A stretch of 64,000 bases of DNA from positions 625,501 to 689,500 of the forward strand of contig JAQJVL010000292.1 of assembly GCA_035578905.1 (NCBI GenBank), in the 5' to 3' direction. The position numbers and the translations under genes are program-made. Below are positions 23,061 through 36,004 of this stretch, piece by piece (positions within the stretch are counted from its first letter, which is position 1; every line of letters begins with the position of its first letter). The DNA comes from Stictocephala bisonia (lineage: Eukaryota > Arthropoda > Insecta > Hemiptera > Membracidae). The notes below the pieces were generated by a model. That model was not told the origin of the DNA. It did no database searches and was given only the letters and a program-made list of their open reading frames with translations.

Positions 23061-24450
23061 AAAAACGCACTGGAAAGTTCTTTACACATTATTGTTGTAG
23101 ATATTATACTGTGCATGCCTCAGCGTTGAAGAATGAAATAAAATGTACACACATTCATGAGTCAAGTAATGAACATTCTTTAGTAAAAAAATTATAAATC
23201 ACGATTTTTCAGCGCTTTAGTACATGGTTGTTGTTCATTGGAAGTTGAAAATATATTTATTATAATTATTCCTCTGACAACTGAAACCAATATTTAAAAA
23301 TAAATTTTGGCTACGACTGACAGCTAATACCATACAAATGAAAAATGTTGGCCTGTATAGAACAAAGTATGTAATATTACGATGAAAAATCACAATATGG
23401 TGAAAAAGTGAATCAAAATTAACACCTTAGATATGTACAGGGTAGCACACATCTCATTACATCACATTTCTCATTTTGGTGGAAACAATTTGTTGAGACA
23501 TTGCGGCTAAACAACGTCAAAATATTTTCTTTTACCGTTTATGTAAACATAGACATTTTATAGCTAATTTTGAAAAGCACTTAAACTATTAGAGGAGTTT
23601 TCATTGCATTACCATTGATATAGGTTTCCGGGGATTTATGTTGAGTTTTCAATTAAAGTGGTTTAAAGAAAGTTAAAAGTGAAGCAGGTCTTATTCTACC
23701 AGGCGAAGTTATGGCCAAGAAGTCTTCTCTAAAACTTAACCTCTACCAACGGCTTTTAGATGACTTCCGAACCACTTTTAGTGACCAGGCAACATACTTA
23801 TGGTCTATGATTTTATTCATATTTATATAAACCACGCTCAATATTAATAGATAGGTCCTACTATTTGTAGTGCGTAAAGTTTTTAATCTTTATAACACCA
23901 TGGGTATTCTAGTCTGCATCCTTTCAGAGACAACGGAGGTCACTGAACTGTATAAAGGTAACTGACAGTGCGTTCTATCTACTACGACAAGTAATTTCAT
24001 GAAAGTCTTGTTCTAGATTCGATTCGTTCGCAAATAGATTCAAATGTAACAAAGAGAATCCATCGACAAAGGGGATTTTCCCATCGTAATAATGTCACAG
24101 AGCTTCCCACGCTTCCGACCTCTCGCAATATCCTGGACTGAGCTGGGAACTCCCTGAGTGAACTATCTACAAGTCTCGTGATTGATTTATTGTTATATCT
24201 ATTCATGTCATACTTCTTCAATTAGAGCAATATATGTATTTTTAAGTAAAATTAAGTAAACCAATTAAAAAATATAAAATATTGTATTGGTCACTAGTTC
24301 GTAAAACTATTTTCTTACGGCTGTTTTGGCCTTATTAAAACCCATTGATTACATGTAGGCTAACTTGGGAAGGGTTATTAATTTTCAATTAATTAATTCT
24401 ATATTAATTGCAATATTAATAAAACTAATTACAATTAACTAACTTAGTTT
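23061..24450. other. AT-rich intergenic DNA, no gene seen
   Basis: No supported coding region or repeat. A minus-strand frame at 23997-24221 lacks motifs. Confidence 0.5.
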
Positions 24451-24710
24451 TAATATCAATATTGTGGTCTTCTGGGTCTGCCCGTCTCAACTATGTACAC
24501 TATGTAGAACATCAGGAGCCGACGTTTCGGCCTCGTTAGAGAGTACATAAAACTGTGAACTATTCACTGTTCTACGTGTGCTAGTGCTTCTACGTTGCCT
24601 GAAGGTGGCACTCTATAACGAGGCCGAAACGTCGGCTCCTCATGTTCTGCATAGTGTACATAGTTTGACACGAGCAAGACACAGAAGACCACGATAGTGA
24701 TATTGATATC
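24451..24710. mobile_element. Foldback/MITE-like element, ~95-bp arms
   Basis: 24451-24545 is an imperfect reverse complement of about 24611-24710. Shared blocks include GTGGTCTTCTG, ACTATGTACACTATG, GGAGCCGACGTTTCGGCCTC and GATATTGATAT-type ends. The loop of about 65 bp has no coding capacity. Transcripts would form a long hairpin. Confidence 0.85.
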
Positions 24711-24782
24711 ATTGACCGTGGAAGCTTCTCTAGTAAATAAATAGTTTTACTTTTTAATAAAACCAGTTTGCACGAGCCGCGT

Positions 24783-24885
24783 ATACGTACTTGAACTATA
24801 CCGACAACAGCTCAATTGTGGATTCGAACGTTCGACATCTGGACCCACAGTCGCACTTAGCCCCTGAGCCACCACACCCGCAAGT
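24783..24885 (-). mobile_element. tRNA-like SINE head
   Basis: On the minus strand, TGGCTCAGGGGCTAAGTGCG fits a pol III A box and CGTTCGAATCC fits a B box, with about 30 bp between. It starts GGGTGTGGTGGCTCAGGGGC. No clean tRNA cloverleaf is seen, so a SINE or tRNA relic is likelier than a tRNA gene. It differs from the SINE at 8.3 kb. Confidence 0.5.
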
Positions 24886-25884
24886 TACGTCCAGATTATA
24901 CGAGATATTTTAAAACTAGGTAGGAGAGATATTTTGAAAATGAGAGAGAGGAAAAGAACCTGTTTCAATACCTCCTCTCCAGCATTCGTGTGAGTCAGTT
25001 TAAAAATTTGGAAAAATCCAAAACCCTCATTTTTTTGGAACCATTTTCTGGAATGGTAAAAAAAACAGAAGTACTCACTTTTGACCAAACTTCAGGGCAA
25101 TATAGTTCAAATAAAACCATCAATGGTGTGATCTCCAACATTTGAAAGTTGGTTATTTTTACAATAAATATTGGATAAAAGTAGTTCTGTGCGCATGCGT
25201 AGACTGGACTGTCTGGTGTGTCCTATTAACATACTGTACGTACATATTTTATTTACTATGAAAACAGAAATGTTAAATATCCTAACAACTCTAGCATTAA
25301 TTAAAATGTTATTTGTTATAATAATAATTTTTACTCCCCATAGATTTACTTTTTTTGTTTGTTATTTTATTATTGAACCTTATTTTATTTTATTACTATT
25401 TATGATACAACAAAGGGTCTTTGTAATAATAGAGGATTGATTACAGTAAGACGCTACAAAAATAACTCATTACTAATACAAAGAAATGAATTTCTAAATG
25501 AAAAATACCTAAAGCACATATGTATATAAGGCTTCTTTTCAAATAGATCGAATGACTTCTTTAAACAGTGTTCATCACGATGAGTCAACATTAACTCCAT
25601 TAATCGAATAACACTCAATCGAACAGCTTTTAGATGTTTAAACATTTTTTTTATTTTGAATGCCTTTAAAACAGATAAATGCTGTTATAAACTTTTAAGG
25701 CATGAAAAGGAAACGTTTACCATATAAAAGTTGCTTGTTTAAGGTGAGTGAGTACACAGACAGCCACTTTGGCCAATATGAGCTGTCCTCAAACAAATAT
25801 GTGCACTGTGCGTTTGTCTTTCATATGTTGTGAAATGGTAGTGTAATAAAGGATATATTTTTTAAACTTTATTGAATTTATTAC
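24886..25884. other. AT-rich intergenic DNA, no gene seen
   Basis: An 89-codon frame at 25171-25440 is rich in Phe, Ile and Leu, as expected from AT-rich DNA, and I do not call it. Nothing else is supported. Confidence 0.5.
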
Positions 25885-26395
25885 AGGTATGGTGTTTCAG
25901 TGGCTGAAGCTGCGGACGTGGAATGCTAGGTCCAAAGTTGCCCCAACACAAACGTGACCAACAGTCATTCAGTGACTAAGGCTTCGGACGTGGAGTGCTA
26001 GGTCCAAGGTTGCCCCAACCCAAACGTGACCAACGGTCATTCAGTGGCTAAGGCTTTGGACGTGGAGTGCTAGGTCCAAGGTTGCCCCAACCCAAACGTG
26101 ACCAACGTCATTCAGTGGCTAAGGCTTCGGACGTGGAGTGCTAGGTCCAAGGTTCCCACAACCCAACGTGACCAACGGTCATTCAGTGGTTAAGGCTTCG
26201 GACGTGGAGTGCTAGGTCCAAGGTTGCCCCAACCCAAACGTGAGCAACAGTCATTCAGTGGCTAAGGCTTCGGACGTGGAGTGCTAGGTCCAAGGTTGCC
26301 CCAACCCAAACGTGAGCAACAGTCATTCAGTGGCTAAGGCTTCGGACGTGGAGTGCTAGGTCCAAGGTTGCCCCAACCCAAACGTGACCAACGGG
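25885..26395. repeat. 71-72-bp minisatellite, about 7 copies
   Basis: Units contain TTCAGTGGCTAAGGCTTCGG, ACGTGGAGTGCTAGGTCCAA and GGTTGCCCCAACCCAAACGT. Copies differ by single bases and small indels. GC content is well above the neighbourhood. The open frame starting at 26353 simply begins in the last unit. Confidence 0.95.
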
Positions 26396-28199
26396 CACTC
26401 ATACCCTCCCTCAACAAACGTAAGAATTCTGACAACTTCCCCCCTCCCCCCATAAAGGTATTAAGTTTTGTGGGTTCACTAAGACAAACTTTATTCCATA
26501 AGCCCATCCTCGTGCCTATAAGAGCTGTAGTCCATGTTGCTGATGGGCAGGCTTCTATAGTACGTCATTTGAGTTAACCTCTTATTTTCATTCAATTAAA
26601 AAGGGAATGTAAATTAAGGTAATTTATTTTCAAAAATATGGAATTGAAAAGATTAAAACCCTTTAATTGGAATAAAATATTCTGTTTAATTGAGTTGTAC
26701 ACTCATTTTCTGCCACTTCGTAAGATAATTTCACCTGCCAAGGTACGAACAGTTAAATTTTGTTGGTAAGTTTATAGTTAATTTATTTTTATAATTCAAA
26801 GAATTCTTGCATGACTATTAATGGTATTTGCAAATTGCATGAACATTTGTTTTATGGAAGCATGATCGTTGACCTTGAATTTTGTAAAACTTACTATAGT
26901 ATTTATCATGATTATAAAATGTTTATCATGATAAATAATAAATACTACAATATAATACTATGTATTGTATTATTTGTTATATATCACATTATTTACTGTA
27001 TTCAATATTGTAATTTATTAAAGGATGTATTTAATATTATTTATTAGTGGAAGTGAAGCATGAAAGACTCTTATTAAGACTCTAATAATAAACACTTTAA
27101 ATTATAATTAATTACTGCTTTATTGTAATTGTGTTCCAACCTGTATATGAACAACGAAACAAAATAAAACACCCAATCTAGACTTCCCCTACTAGTGACA
27201 GAGGAGCTATCTCCCACCTTCCACTTTTTTAATTGGCTTATTTCCCAAAGGGGCGTGCAGTGTCTTGGTCAAAACTATGTATTAAATAAATTGATCCTCT
27301 TACCTTTTACTTCACTTTTATAGTAAAAAACTACATTTACCATATTTATTTTTTAGGGTGAAACTTTTACCACTATTTCAACATTTTCATAGATCAAACA
27401 CCCTAAAAAGTATATTCACTTAATCATTAATATTTTGAATACATCGTTAGTTGAACTTTTAAATTATACGTAACTGATCTTTCCATTTATTATTACCTTT
27501 CCATGCCATAGATTACAGTCTCAATAGTTAAAAGAAACTTCATAGCACTGTTAACTCGAATTAAATTTACATACAAATCTGAAAATAACTGAGTAAAATA
27601 GAATGTGTACAAACGTTTATGCTCGGGTATTGTTAAAATGTTCATTAAATTTACTGCTACGACAACAAAATAAAAGAATAAGTTGACTCATAAAATTATA
27701 CACAAACGTAATAACTTCACCTTAGTTAAATATTTTTTATTTAAGATTGAGGCAAGCAGAGCTTAATTTGATAAATCTGAACCATAGAACGCACTCGAGG
27801 TGACATTCAGACATAGTACTTCGCTTAACGTGAACAATATACTTAACTAGCAGAGACCATATTGATGACTCTTTTTAGGAGACTTAAAATAAACGCGAGA
27901 AAGCTCCAGTACCTTATAGTCTACAATGATTCAAACATTTTTTTGTTCAAAGTAAACAAATTGCCACATTTACGACTACACACTCATAGGAATGAATAAC
28001 AATTAGGTATAATATATGAATAAATGTTACATGAATACACAATGACTTAACTCCATAGCTAAAAATAGGTAATAGCGTTTGAAAACTAACTAACTAGTAA
28101 ACAGAACCCTTAATTATATGTAAACTAATGCACTTTGTAGTTCAATATGTCCTACTTAAAAACTAGAACGACAACTATGGGTAAACATGATATAAGTAT
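26396..28199. other. AT-rich intergenic DNA, one small hairpin
   Basis: Around 26896-26946 TAGTATTTATCATGATTATA and its near complement form a hairpin. No gene is supported; the 78-codon frame at 26811-27047 is AT-driven. Confidence 0.5.
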
Positions 28200-28204
28200 C
28201 ACTT

Positions 28205-29655
28205 TCGTAGCCTGGTCAACACGTACAGTAAACGAATTACTGTTGACACGTACAGTACATAATTATCTTTCTAAACGTACAGTAATTGAATAAGTCTTGA
28301 CACATATAGTATATGAATAGCTATTGACACATAGAGTATATGAATAAGTCTTGACACATACAGTATATGAATAGCTCTTGACACATAGAGTATGTGAATA
28401 ACTCTTCACAAATACAGTACATAAATAAATATTGACACATAGAGTGTACGAATAACTCTTGACACATACAGTTCATGAATTACTTTTGACACATACAGTA
28501 TACGAATAACTCTTGAAAAATACAGTACATCATAACTATTGACACATACAGTACGTAAATAACTATTGACACATACAGTATATGAATAACTATTGACACA
28601 TACAGTACATAAATAACTATTGACACATACAGTACATAGATAACTATTGACACATACAGTGTACGAATAACTCTTGACACATACAGTACATAAATAACTA
28701 TTGACACATACAGTGTACGAATAACTCTTGACAAATATAGTACATAAATAACTATTGACACATATAGTACATGACTAACTCTTAACATGCGCAGTACGTG
28801 AATAACTCTTGACACATACAGTACATGAATAGGTCTTGACATATACAGTATATGAATAACTCTTGACTCACACAGTACGTGAATAACCCTTCATACATAC
28901 AGTACATTAATAACTGTGGACACATACAGTATATGAATAGGTCTTAACACGTACAGCATATGAATAACTCTTCACAAGTACAGAACATGACTTGTATTTT
29001 ATGTGTAATAAGTGCTGTAATGTGAATAACCCTTCATACATACAGAATATTAATAACTGTGGACACATACAGTATATGAATAGGTCTTGACACGCACAGC
29101 ATATGAATAACTCTTCACAAGTACAGAACATGAATAATTCTTGACACATAAAATACCTACAAGAATTGTACTTTATGTGTAATAAGTGCTGTAATGTGAA
29201 TAACCCTTCATACATACAGAACTTTAATAACTGTGGATACATACAGTATATGAATAGGTCTTGACACGCATAGTATATGAGTAACTCTTCACAAGTACTG
29301 AACATGAATAATTCTTGACACATAAAATACCTACATGACTTGTATTTTATGTGTAATAAGTGCTGTAATGTGAATAACCCTTCATACATACAGCACATTA
29401 ATAAATGTGGACATATACAGTATATGAATAACTCTTAACGCATATAGTCTATGGATAACTCTTGATACATATAGTACATGACTAACTCTTAACACGTGCA
29501 GGACGTGAATAACTCATGACACATAAAGTACATGAATAACTATTGACACATACAGTACATGAATAGATACTCTTGACACATACATTATATTAATAACTGT
29601 TCACACATACCGTATATGAATAACCTTTAACACACATAGTACATGAATAATTCTC
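28205..29655. repeat. 27-bp minisatellite with ~174-bp higher-order units
   Basis: The basic unit is about 27 bp, such as AATAACTATTGACACATACA then GTACATG, repeated roughly 50 times with divergence. From about 28880 to 29400 a longer super-unit appears, with GTGAATAACCCTTCATACATA recurring near 28880, 29020, 29193 and 29366. It includes a non-repeat insert, GTGTAATAAGTGCTGTAATG. Divisibility by three creates long spurious minus-strand frames (YVSIVIYVL repeats). Confidence 0.9.
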
Positions 29656-29698
29656 ATGTTGGAGTGTAAAAATTACCATTATTTCATGTGCGCGCGTG
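29608..29698 (+). repeat. Left copy of a 91-bp direct repeat flanking LINE D
   Basis: Starts TACCGTATATGAATAACC and ends in GTGCGCGCGTG. It matches 33497-33587 at 90 of 91 positions; the only difference is CCTTTAACAC against CCTTTGACAC. Its second half is unique sequence, not minisatellite. The position on both sides of a LINE suggests a very long target-site duplication. Confidence 0.85.
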
Positions 29699-29775
29699 TG
29701 TACGTGTGTGCGCGTACGCGCGCGCGTGTGTGTGCATGTGCGTGTATGTGTGCGTGCGTGGATCACCTAGGGACA

Positions 29776-32700
29776 ATGCCAAGGGTGATCCAAGCCAACC
29801 TGCACCACAGTAGGGCTGCCTCGGCAGCCCTCTGTCAGTCTATGACTGCACATAACATCGACCTGGCCCTGATTCAAGAACCTTGGTTACACAAGGGCAG
29901 AATCGCAGGACTAGCCGATGCAAAAGGTAAGATAATTTCCTCTTGTTCCACCAATAATGCTAGGACTTGTATCTTGGTACGCAATGGTATGAAAGTATTT
30001 CCCCTGTTTGCTTTCTGTTCCAGGGACATCACGACAGTGAGAATGACACTGAGCTCTGAGGAAGGGCATGGGGAGCTCATTGCCAGCTCTGTGTACCTTC
30101 CCTACGATGCTCAGGATCCACCCCCTTCCAGGGAACTAGAAGCCCTGGTAGAGAAACAATCCATTGGTGGGCGGCACCTTTTGGTCAGCTGCGACGCCAA
30201 TGCCCATCATGAAGCATGGGGCTCAACTGACTCCAACAGGAGGGGTGAGTCGCTATTAAACTTCATTGTTGCTAACGATCTATTCATTCTAAATCGGGGC
30301 AATGAACCCACGTTTAGGAATAGGGTTAGAGCTGAAGTCGTAGACCTGACCCTTTGCAATGCGGTCACTCTAGGCCTAATTGACAACTGGCGGGTCTCTG
30401 ACGAACCTTCTCTTTCTGATCATCTGTACATTCGTTTTGATATCAAAGCTAAAATGTCAGCCTTTTCCTCTCTTCACCGAAATCCTATGCTGCGGAACTT
30501 TCGGCCATTGCGGGCTTGGGTCCCGGGGGGGTGGGGGGTAGAGTACGAATCAGGTCTGTCGTGGAACTGGAGCAGGCGGCATCCTGTTTACAGGATGCGA
30601 TCCTCGAACGTTTCCACGACAACTGTCCAATTTCAAACACACCGCCTAGATCAAAAATCGGGTGGTGGTCAAAATCCCTGGAAGTTAAGAAAAGGCGCGT
30701 AAGAATGCTTTTTAATCGCTCTAAGGTGGTCAATTGTCACGAAGAGTATCGTTTAGCTCTTAACGACTACAATTCATCCATTCGTGATGCCAAGAAGGCT
30801 TCATGGCAAACCTTTTGTAGGGGCATTGACTCCATCAAAGAGGCAGCCAGAATCCAGAAAATCTTGGCTAGCGAACCTATCAACCCCTTGGGCAGTCTGA
30901 GAACCAGCTCAGGGGAATTGACAACTTTACCTGGTGAAACGCTCAAGCTCCTTCTGGAGTGTCATTTCCCAGGGAATCTCGTTGACGATGCTCTGGAAGC
31001 CTCTGGCCCTCGAGAGATTAGCTCTACACCAAGGGCAACTCGAGAGGACTGGAGGCAAGCTAGACGCATAGTCACCGTTTCAAAAGTTAAATGGGCAATC
31101 GACAAGTTCAGCCCATTTAAATCCCCAGGAGGCGATGGCGTCTTTCCTGCATTGTTGCAGAAGGGCCCACCGAACCTCCACTTTCTACTTTGCGAAATCT
31201 TCAGGGCGAGTCTTGCCTTCGGGTATATTCCCTAGTCCTGGAGAGTTAGCAAAGTAGTGTTTATTCCTAAGCGGGGTCGTGGCGACTACACGAACGCCAA
31301 ATCCTTTAGGCCAATTAGTCTTTCCTCGTTTCTGGTGAAGACCATGGAGAGACTCGTAGAATTCCACATTCGAGAAGGGGCGCTTAAAGACTCCCCTTTA
31401 CATCGAAATCAACAAGCGTATCTCCCGGAGAAGTCTTGCGAGTCTGCCCTCCATTGTTTGGTCAGTCACCTTGAACATTCCCTGGAGAACAAAGAAATTG
31501 CTCTAGGAGCCTTTTTGGATATTGAGGGGGCATTCAACAACACCTCATTTATCAGTCAATTATTCGTGCGCTGGGACAGCGTGGTGTAGAGCCCACCATT
31601 TGTAGGTGGGTCGACCATATGTTACGGGGCAGAAGAATTCAATCAACCCTTCTAAGTGAGGTGGTGGAGATTTCTGCGAGCCGAGGATGCCCGCAGAGGG
31701 AGTCCTCTCACCCCTCCTGTGGGACCTGGTGGTGGATGATCTCCTAGTCAGCCTCACGGAAAAGGGTATTTTCATACAGGGCTATGCGGACGATCTTGTC
31801 CTATTGGTCTGTGGCAAGTATCAGGGAACGGTTACGGACATCATGAACGATAGTCTGGACGCAGTGAACTCCTGGTGTGTACGAGAAGGGCTTGAAATAA
31901 ACCCTTCCAAGACAGTAATTGTCCCCTTCACCAGGAAAAGGGTTCAGGGCTCCTTCAGAGGCCTGGCCCTTGGTGGAGTGTCTCTGCCTGTTTCGTCGTC
32001 GGTTAAGTATCTGGGAGTAATCCTTGATCAGAAACTGACATGGAACTTGCACCTTGATAAAGTCATCCGCAGAGCTAAATGGTCCTTCGTGACCACTAGG
32101 CGCTGCGTGGGCTCCACATGGGGCCTGTTACCCCATGTCTGCCACTGGCTTTACACAGCGGTCATCAGACCACAAATTATTTACGGGGCTTTGATCTGGT
32201 GGCGTAAGGTCAATCAGGTAACTGTCCGGGGTAGGCTTTCAAGCCTACAAAGACTTGCCTGCATGTGCATGACAGGGGCCTTCAGGTCGACCCCTTCAAT
32301 TGCACTGGAGGTCCTTCTTAACCTGCCGCCCCTTGATCTCTTCATTATTGGGGAGGCTCGGGCGGTGGCTTACAGGCTTCAACTGACTGGCCACTGGATG
32401 GGGTCCTGCACAGGTCACTCCTCAGTGGTCAATCTAGTAAACGATGAGGTACTCTCAATGAAGTCTGACTTCATTGGGACTAAGTATCTTTTCACCAGAC
32501 CCTATACTGTGGACTTTAGGTCGAGGGAGTACTGGGACGGTGTTAGTAGCCCGGTTTCTTCTCACGACCGAATTGTATGGTTCACAGACGGGTCAAGAAT
32601 GGGCAACAGAGCTGGATTTGGTGTCTATACTGGCGACCCTAGGACCAACGCTAGCGTGAGCCTGGGAGCGTATGGCACCGTTTTCCAAGCTGAAGTCGCC

Positions 32701-33408
32701 GCAATCCTTCATTGTGCCGCCCAGGCGGTCGAGAGAGGGGTTTGCGGGAAACATGTCCACATCCTCTCAGACAGTCAGGCGGTCTTAGGAGCTCTTGACT
32801 CCTGGAAGGTTTCGTCTGGTCTAGTCTGGGAATGTGTGGAGTCCCTCAGCATCCTGGGTTCAAGAAATCAGGTCTCGCTGGAGTGGATCCCAGGATATAG
32901 GGGATTAGAAGGCAACGAGCAGACCGATGCCTTGGCTAGGGAAGGTGCTCTCAAGCCCTTCATTGCTCCTGAGCCGGCCTGCGGCGTTTCGGCTGCAGCT
33001 GTCAAAACAGCAATCAAAAACTGGGTCAGTGCCAGGCATCTGGAAAGATGGCGGTGGTTCCCAGGGCAAAGACTCGGCAAGGTTCTTGCCAGAAATCCTT
33101 CCCAGAAGTTAACAAAGTCACTTCTCGGGTTGAGTTAATTGCACGTCAAGCTGGTGGTGGGACTCATCACCGGTCACGGCAAATTCCGGAGGCATCTAAG
33201 AACAGTGGGACTCTTTACGGAGGATCCCATCTGTCGCCTGTGTGGGGAGGACGAAGAGTCGGCAGAACACATTGTCCTGGAGTGTGAGGCTCTTGGTGCC
33301 AGGAGAAGAGTACTTTTTGAAGGCTCACCTCTGGGACAGTCGGAAATCACTAATCTAGTGAAGAAGCTCTTTGACCTGGTCAAGGATTGCCAGCTTTACG
33401 ACGATTAG
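29776..33408 (+). pseudogene. LINE D: nearly full-length ORF2 with EN, RT, RNase H and zinc knuckle
   Basis: This is a non-LTR retrotransposon polyprotein of about 1,210 codons, probably LOA-like or an R1-related group with RNase H. The ATG at 29776 starts MPRVIQANLHHSR, the expected first strand of an APE endonuclease. EN motifs follow: QEPW, SVYLPYD, CDANAHHEAWG, EVVDLTLC and LSDH. The linker has WWSKSLEVKKRRVR. RT motifs are KVVFIPKRG, SFRPISL, FLDIEGAFN, RGCPQR/GVLSPLLW and GYADDL (31779-31796). RNase H has WFTDGSRMG, QAEVAA, LSDSQAV and WIPGYRGLEGNEQTDALA, where the usual PGH histidine is Y. A CX2CX8HX4C knuckle (CRLCG...C) lies near the C-terminus. Lesions are a frameshift at the G-runs near 30522-30540, TAG at 31233, frameshifts near 31550 and 31690, and TAA at 33136. 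No ORF1 is seen upstream. The frame is also open upstream to 29656 through the flanking repeat. Confidence 0.9.
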
Positions 33409-33497
33409 GCACCGGGATTGGCACAAAAAGCCTCAGGCTTCGTTGCAAGGGTTGGCTGGACCAACTGTATATGCCCTTTCAAACTAACTAACTAACT
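33409..33497 (+). mobile_element. 3' UTR and (AACT)n tail of LINE D
   Basis: About 75 bp of UTR contains AAAAAGCCTCAGGCTTCGTTG, in which AAGCCT and AGGCTT can pair as a small hairpin. Four AACT units at 33482-33497 follow. The right copy of the 91-bp repeat starts directly after, which fixes the 3' end of the element. Confidence 0.8.
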
Positions 33498-33587
33498 ACC
33501 GTATATGAATAACCTTTGACACACATAGTACATGAATAATTCTCATGTTGGAGTGTAAAAATTACCATTATTTCATGTGCGCGCGTG
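33497..33587 (+). repeat. Right copy of the 91-bp direct repeat flanking LINE D
   Basis: Partner of 29608-29698. It runs directly from the (AACT)n tail of the LINE into a (GCGT)n tract. Confidence 0.85.
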
Positions 33588-33932
<345 letters not shown>

Positions 33933-34182
33933 CTTTATATTCTCTATACTGTACATTAATTTACAGCTAATTTACAAAGTTTAACAACGTTTTTTGCACA
34001 TTGTACTTGTTATTTCACAAATAAAGTTCTTGTTTATTTAGTAAAGTAACTTTTCGTCGATACGGAACAGAGTTACTTACATAAGACAAGTCTCGTTACA
34101 GAGCCGTGTCAGTAATTTACATATGTAACTCTTTTTATCTTATATTTTCTTATTGATTTCATACTGATTTTTTATTTATAAA

Positions 34183-34812
34183 GGTGTCATGAGCATTGGA
34201 CCGTGAAATCACTGCTGCCCTGGTCACTCGACCCTTGTAAAACCCATTTTCACGCTCAGAAACACAAGCGTTTCTGTCAGGTATTACCATGTTAATTAAT
34301 TACAATAAGGGAACTCACAGTTGATTGTCTTTTTAATGTTTATTATAGGAAGACTTGTTCCCCCGTTTACCTTCTCGGTAGCTAGCTCACAATCTAAAGG
34401 TTAGGTTAAACAGTTGAAACTTTCCGAACTCCTCACTACCGACAATTCCTTAAACTGTTACAATTGCACATAGGGACTCGTTGAAATGACCGAACTTGAA
34501 AGTGTTATCTGGCAACCTATTAAGCCTGATCTTTATACTGTGAGTTCACCTTTAGAATATTATGAATAAGAATATGAACGAACATTTGTAGAATGAGAGG
34601 GTTTAATTGTATACAGTATGAGTATGACAACGGTTTGTTTGTTTTTCATCTTATATAGACAATTATTTGAGGTATTTTTTCCAATCTTAAGGATATAGGC
34701 AATTTTTAATATTTTCACTTTATCAGTGGGATGAAAGAAGTCAGAAGTTGGGCGTGGCAGCGTTGCGCTCAAGTTACCAGAGCCGAGTGTCCAGGGCAGC
34801 GCCCATGACACT
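34183..34812. mobile_element. Nonautonomous element with inverted termini, ~630 bp
   Basis: The left end GGTGTCATGAGC and a later block GCTGCCCTGGTCACTCG match the complement of the right end, which reads GTGTCATGGGC-GCTGCCCTGGACACTCGG on the minus strand. The left arm has about 18 extra bases between the blocks. No coding capacity is evident; the 86-codon minus-strand frame at 34560-34820 reads through the right arm. Confidence 0.6.
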
Positions 34813-36004
34813 TTTGTCAATAATAAATCATTGTTGAATCGATCAACATATATGCAATATTACTACATATATGCAATACAATGTATGCAAAATTACTTAT
34901 TCGTTTATTGACATGAACAGCTCAGTAACAAGAACATTGTATAATTGTTTTACTGTTGCTTGAATTATTTGTAATAAATTTATGTGGCATGACAACATTT
35001 ATATCACAACGTGGATATCCAAAAGAATCCAACATCGTAATTCAAAGTGACTTTGCTGTCTTATATAAAAAAAAACTCTTTAACTACCGCCCCATATTAC
35101 TACAGACTAGGCCTACTATTTCACTTTTTCTTAAAATCTCAGTGAAAATAAAACAATTAAATCATTCCCACTGTTCAATTCCAGCTCATTTATAGCACGT
35201 TACGCCACTGGAATTACGTGGGTTTGTCTATTTCCCATAGCTTATATGTACCCATAAGTTATGGTAACTAATTATGTTTACTACTACATAACATCCATAT
35301 GTTACTATAAAAGATTAAATTCAACGAGGTGTAATGGCAGAACACAGACCTAAGGGTATCTATCGTTGTGCTCTATAATTGGTTCTACCTGCATTCCAGA
35401 CTACCCATAAATCACCCCAATTCACAGGCTTATTTGCATTTATAGGAGGTAAACCGGTTTATTTGCTCGTATCTGGGTAAACCAACATTACCGGTTGTTA
35501 ATTATCATAACAGAAACGTCATGCTGCCAAAATTATTCTTAAAATAATAAATATGTTTTAGGGTGTGACAAGATCTACATGAACCGTGTATGTTTACATG
35601 GAACAGCTGTGTAGTTTTCCATCAAGATTGAGTTTTTCCCTTTTTTGTGGACTGGGATTGTTACGTGTTACTTATGGCTTAAGACCAATGACTACCACTA
35701 ACTAGCACACCATACATCGTTTTCAGTAATATCAATGCTTGTGGCTTTCGAGATTTTTGACAGTCTAAAACCACAGCACATCACAGACCCCTGACAAGAG
35801 TATTAAGCTTAGTGATTTATTTGTATCAAAATTAAGTAAAAGCATAGACAATTATTAAGTGTGCGGTTAAAATTAGTTGGAAATGAATATTGTATGGCTA
35901 GGTTTCGGAGTATATAGTGTTAAGTCCAAGGTTCGAGTTCCGAATGAGCTCATGACCACTATTGTGCTAATTGAATAACGTTTATGCACATGTATTCTGG
36001 CCAA
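34813..36004. other. AT-rich intergenic DNA, no gene seen
   Basis: No supported gene or repeat; the frame at 34956-35195 lacks motifs. Confidence 0.5.

Noticed and set aside
28480..29398. Two minus-strand repeat proteins (120 and 163 residues)
   Set aside because: Repeat translations of the 27-bp minisatellite.
29656..29775. Upstream start for the LINE D polyprotein
   Set aside because: The frame is open, but it passes through the flanking repeat and GT/GC-rich sequence; MPRVIQANLHHS at 29776 fits the endonuclease start.
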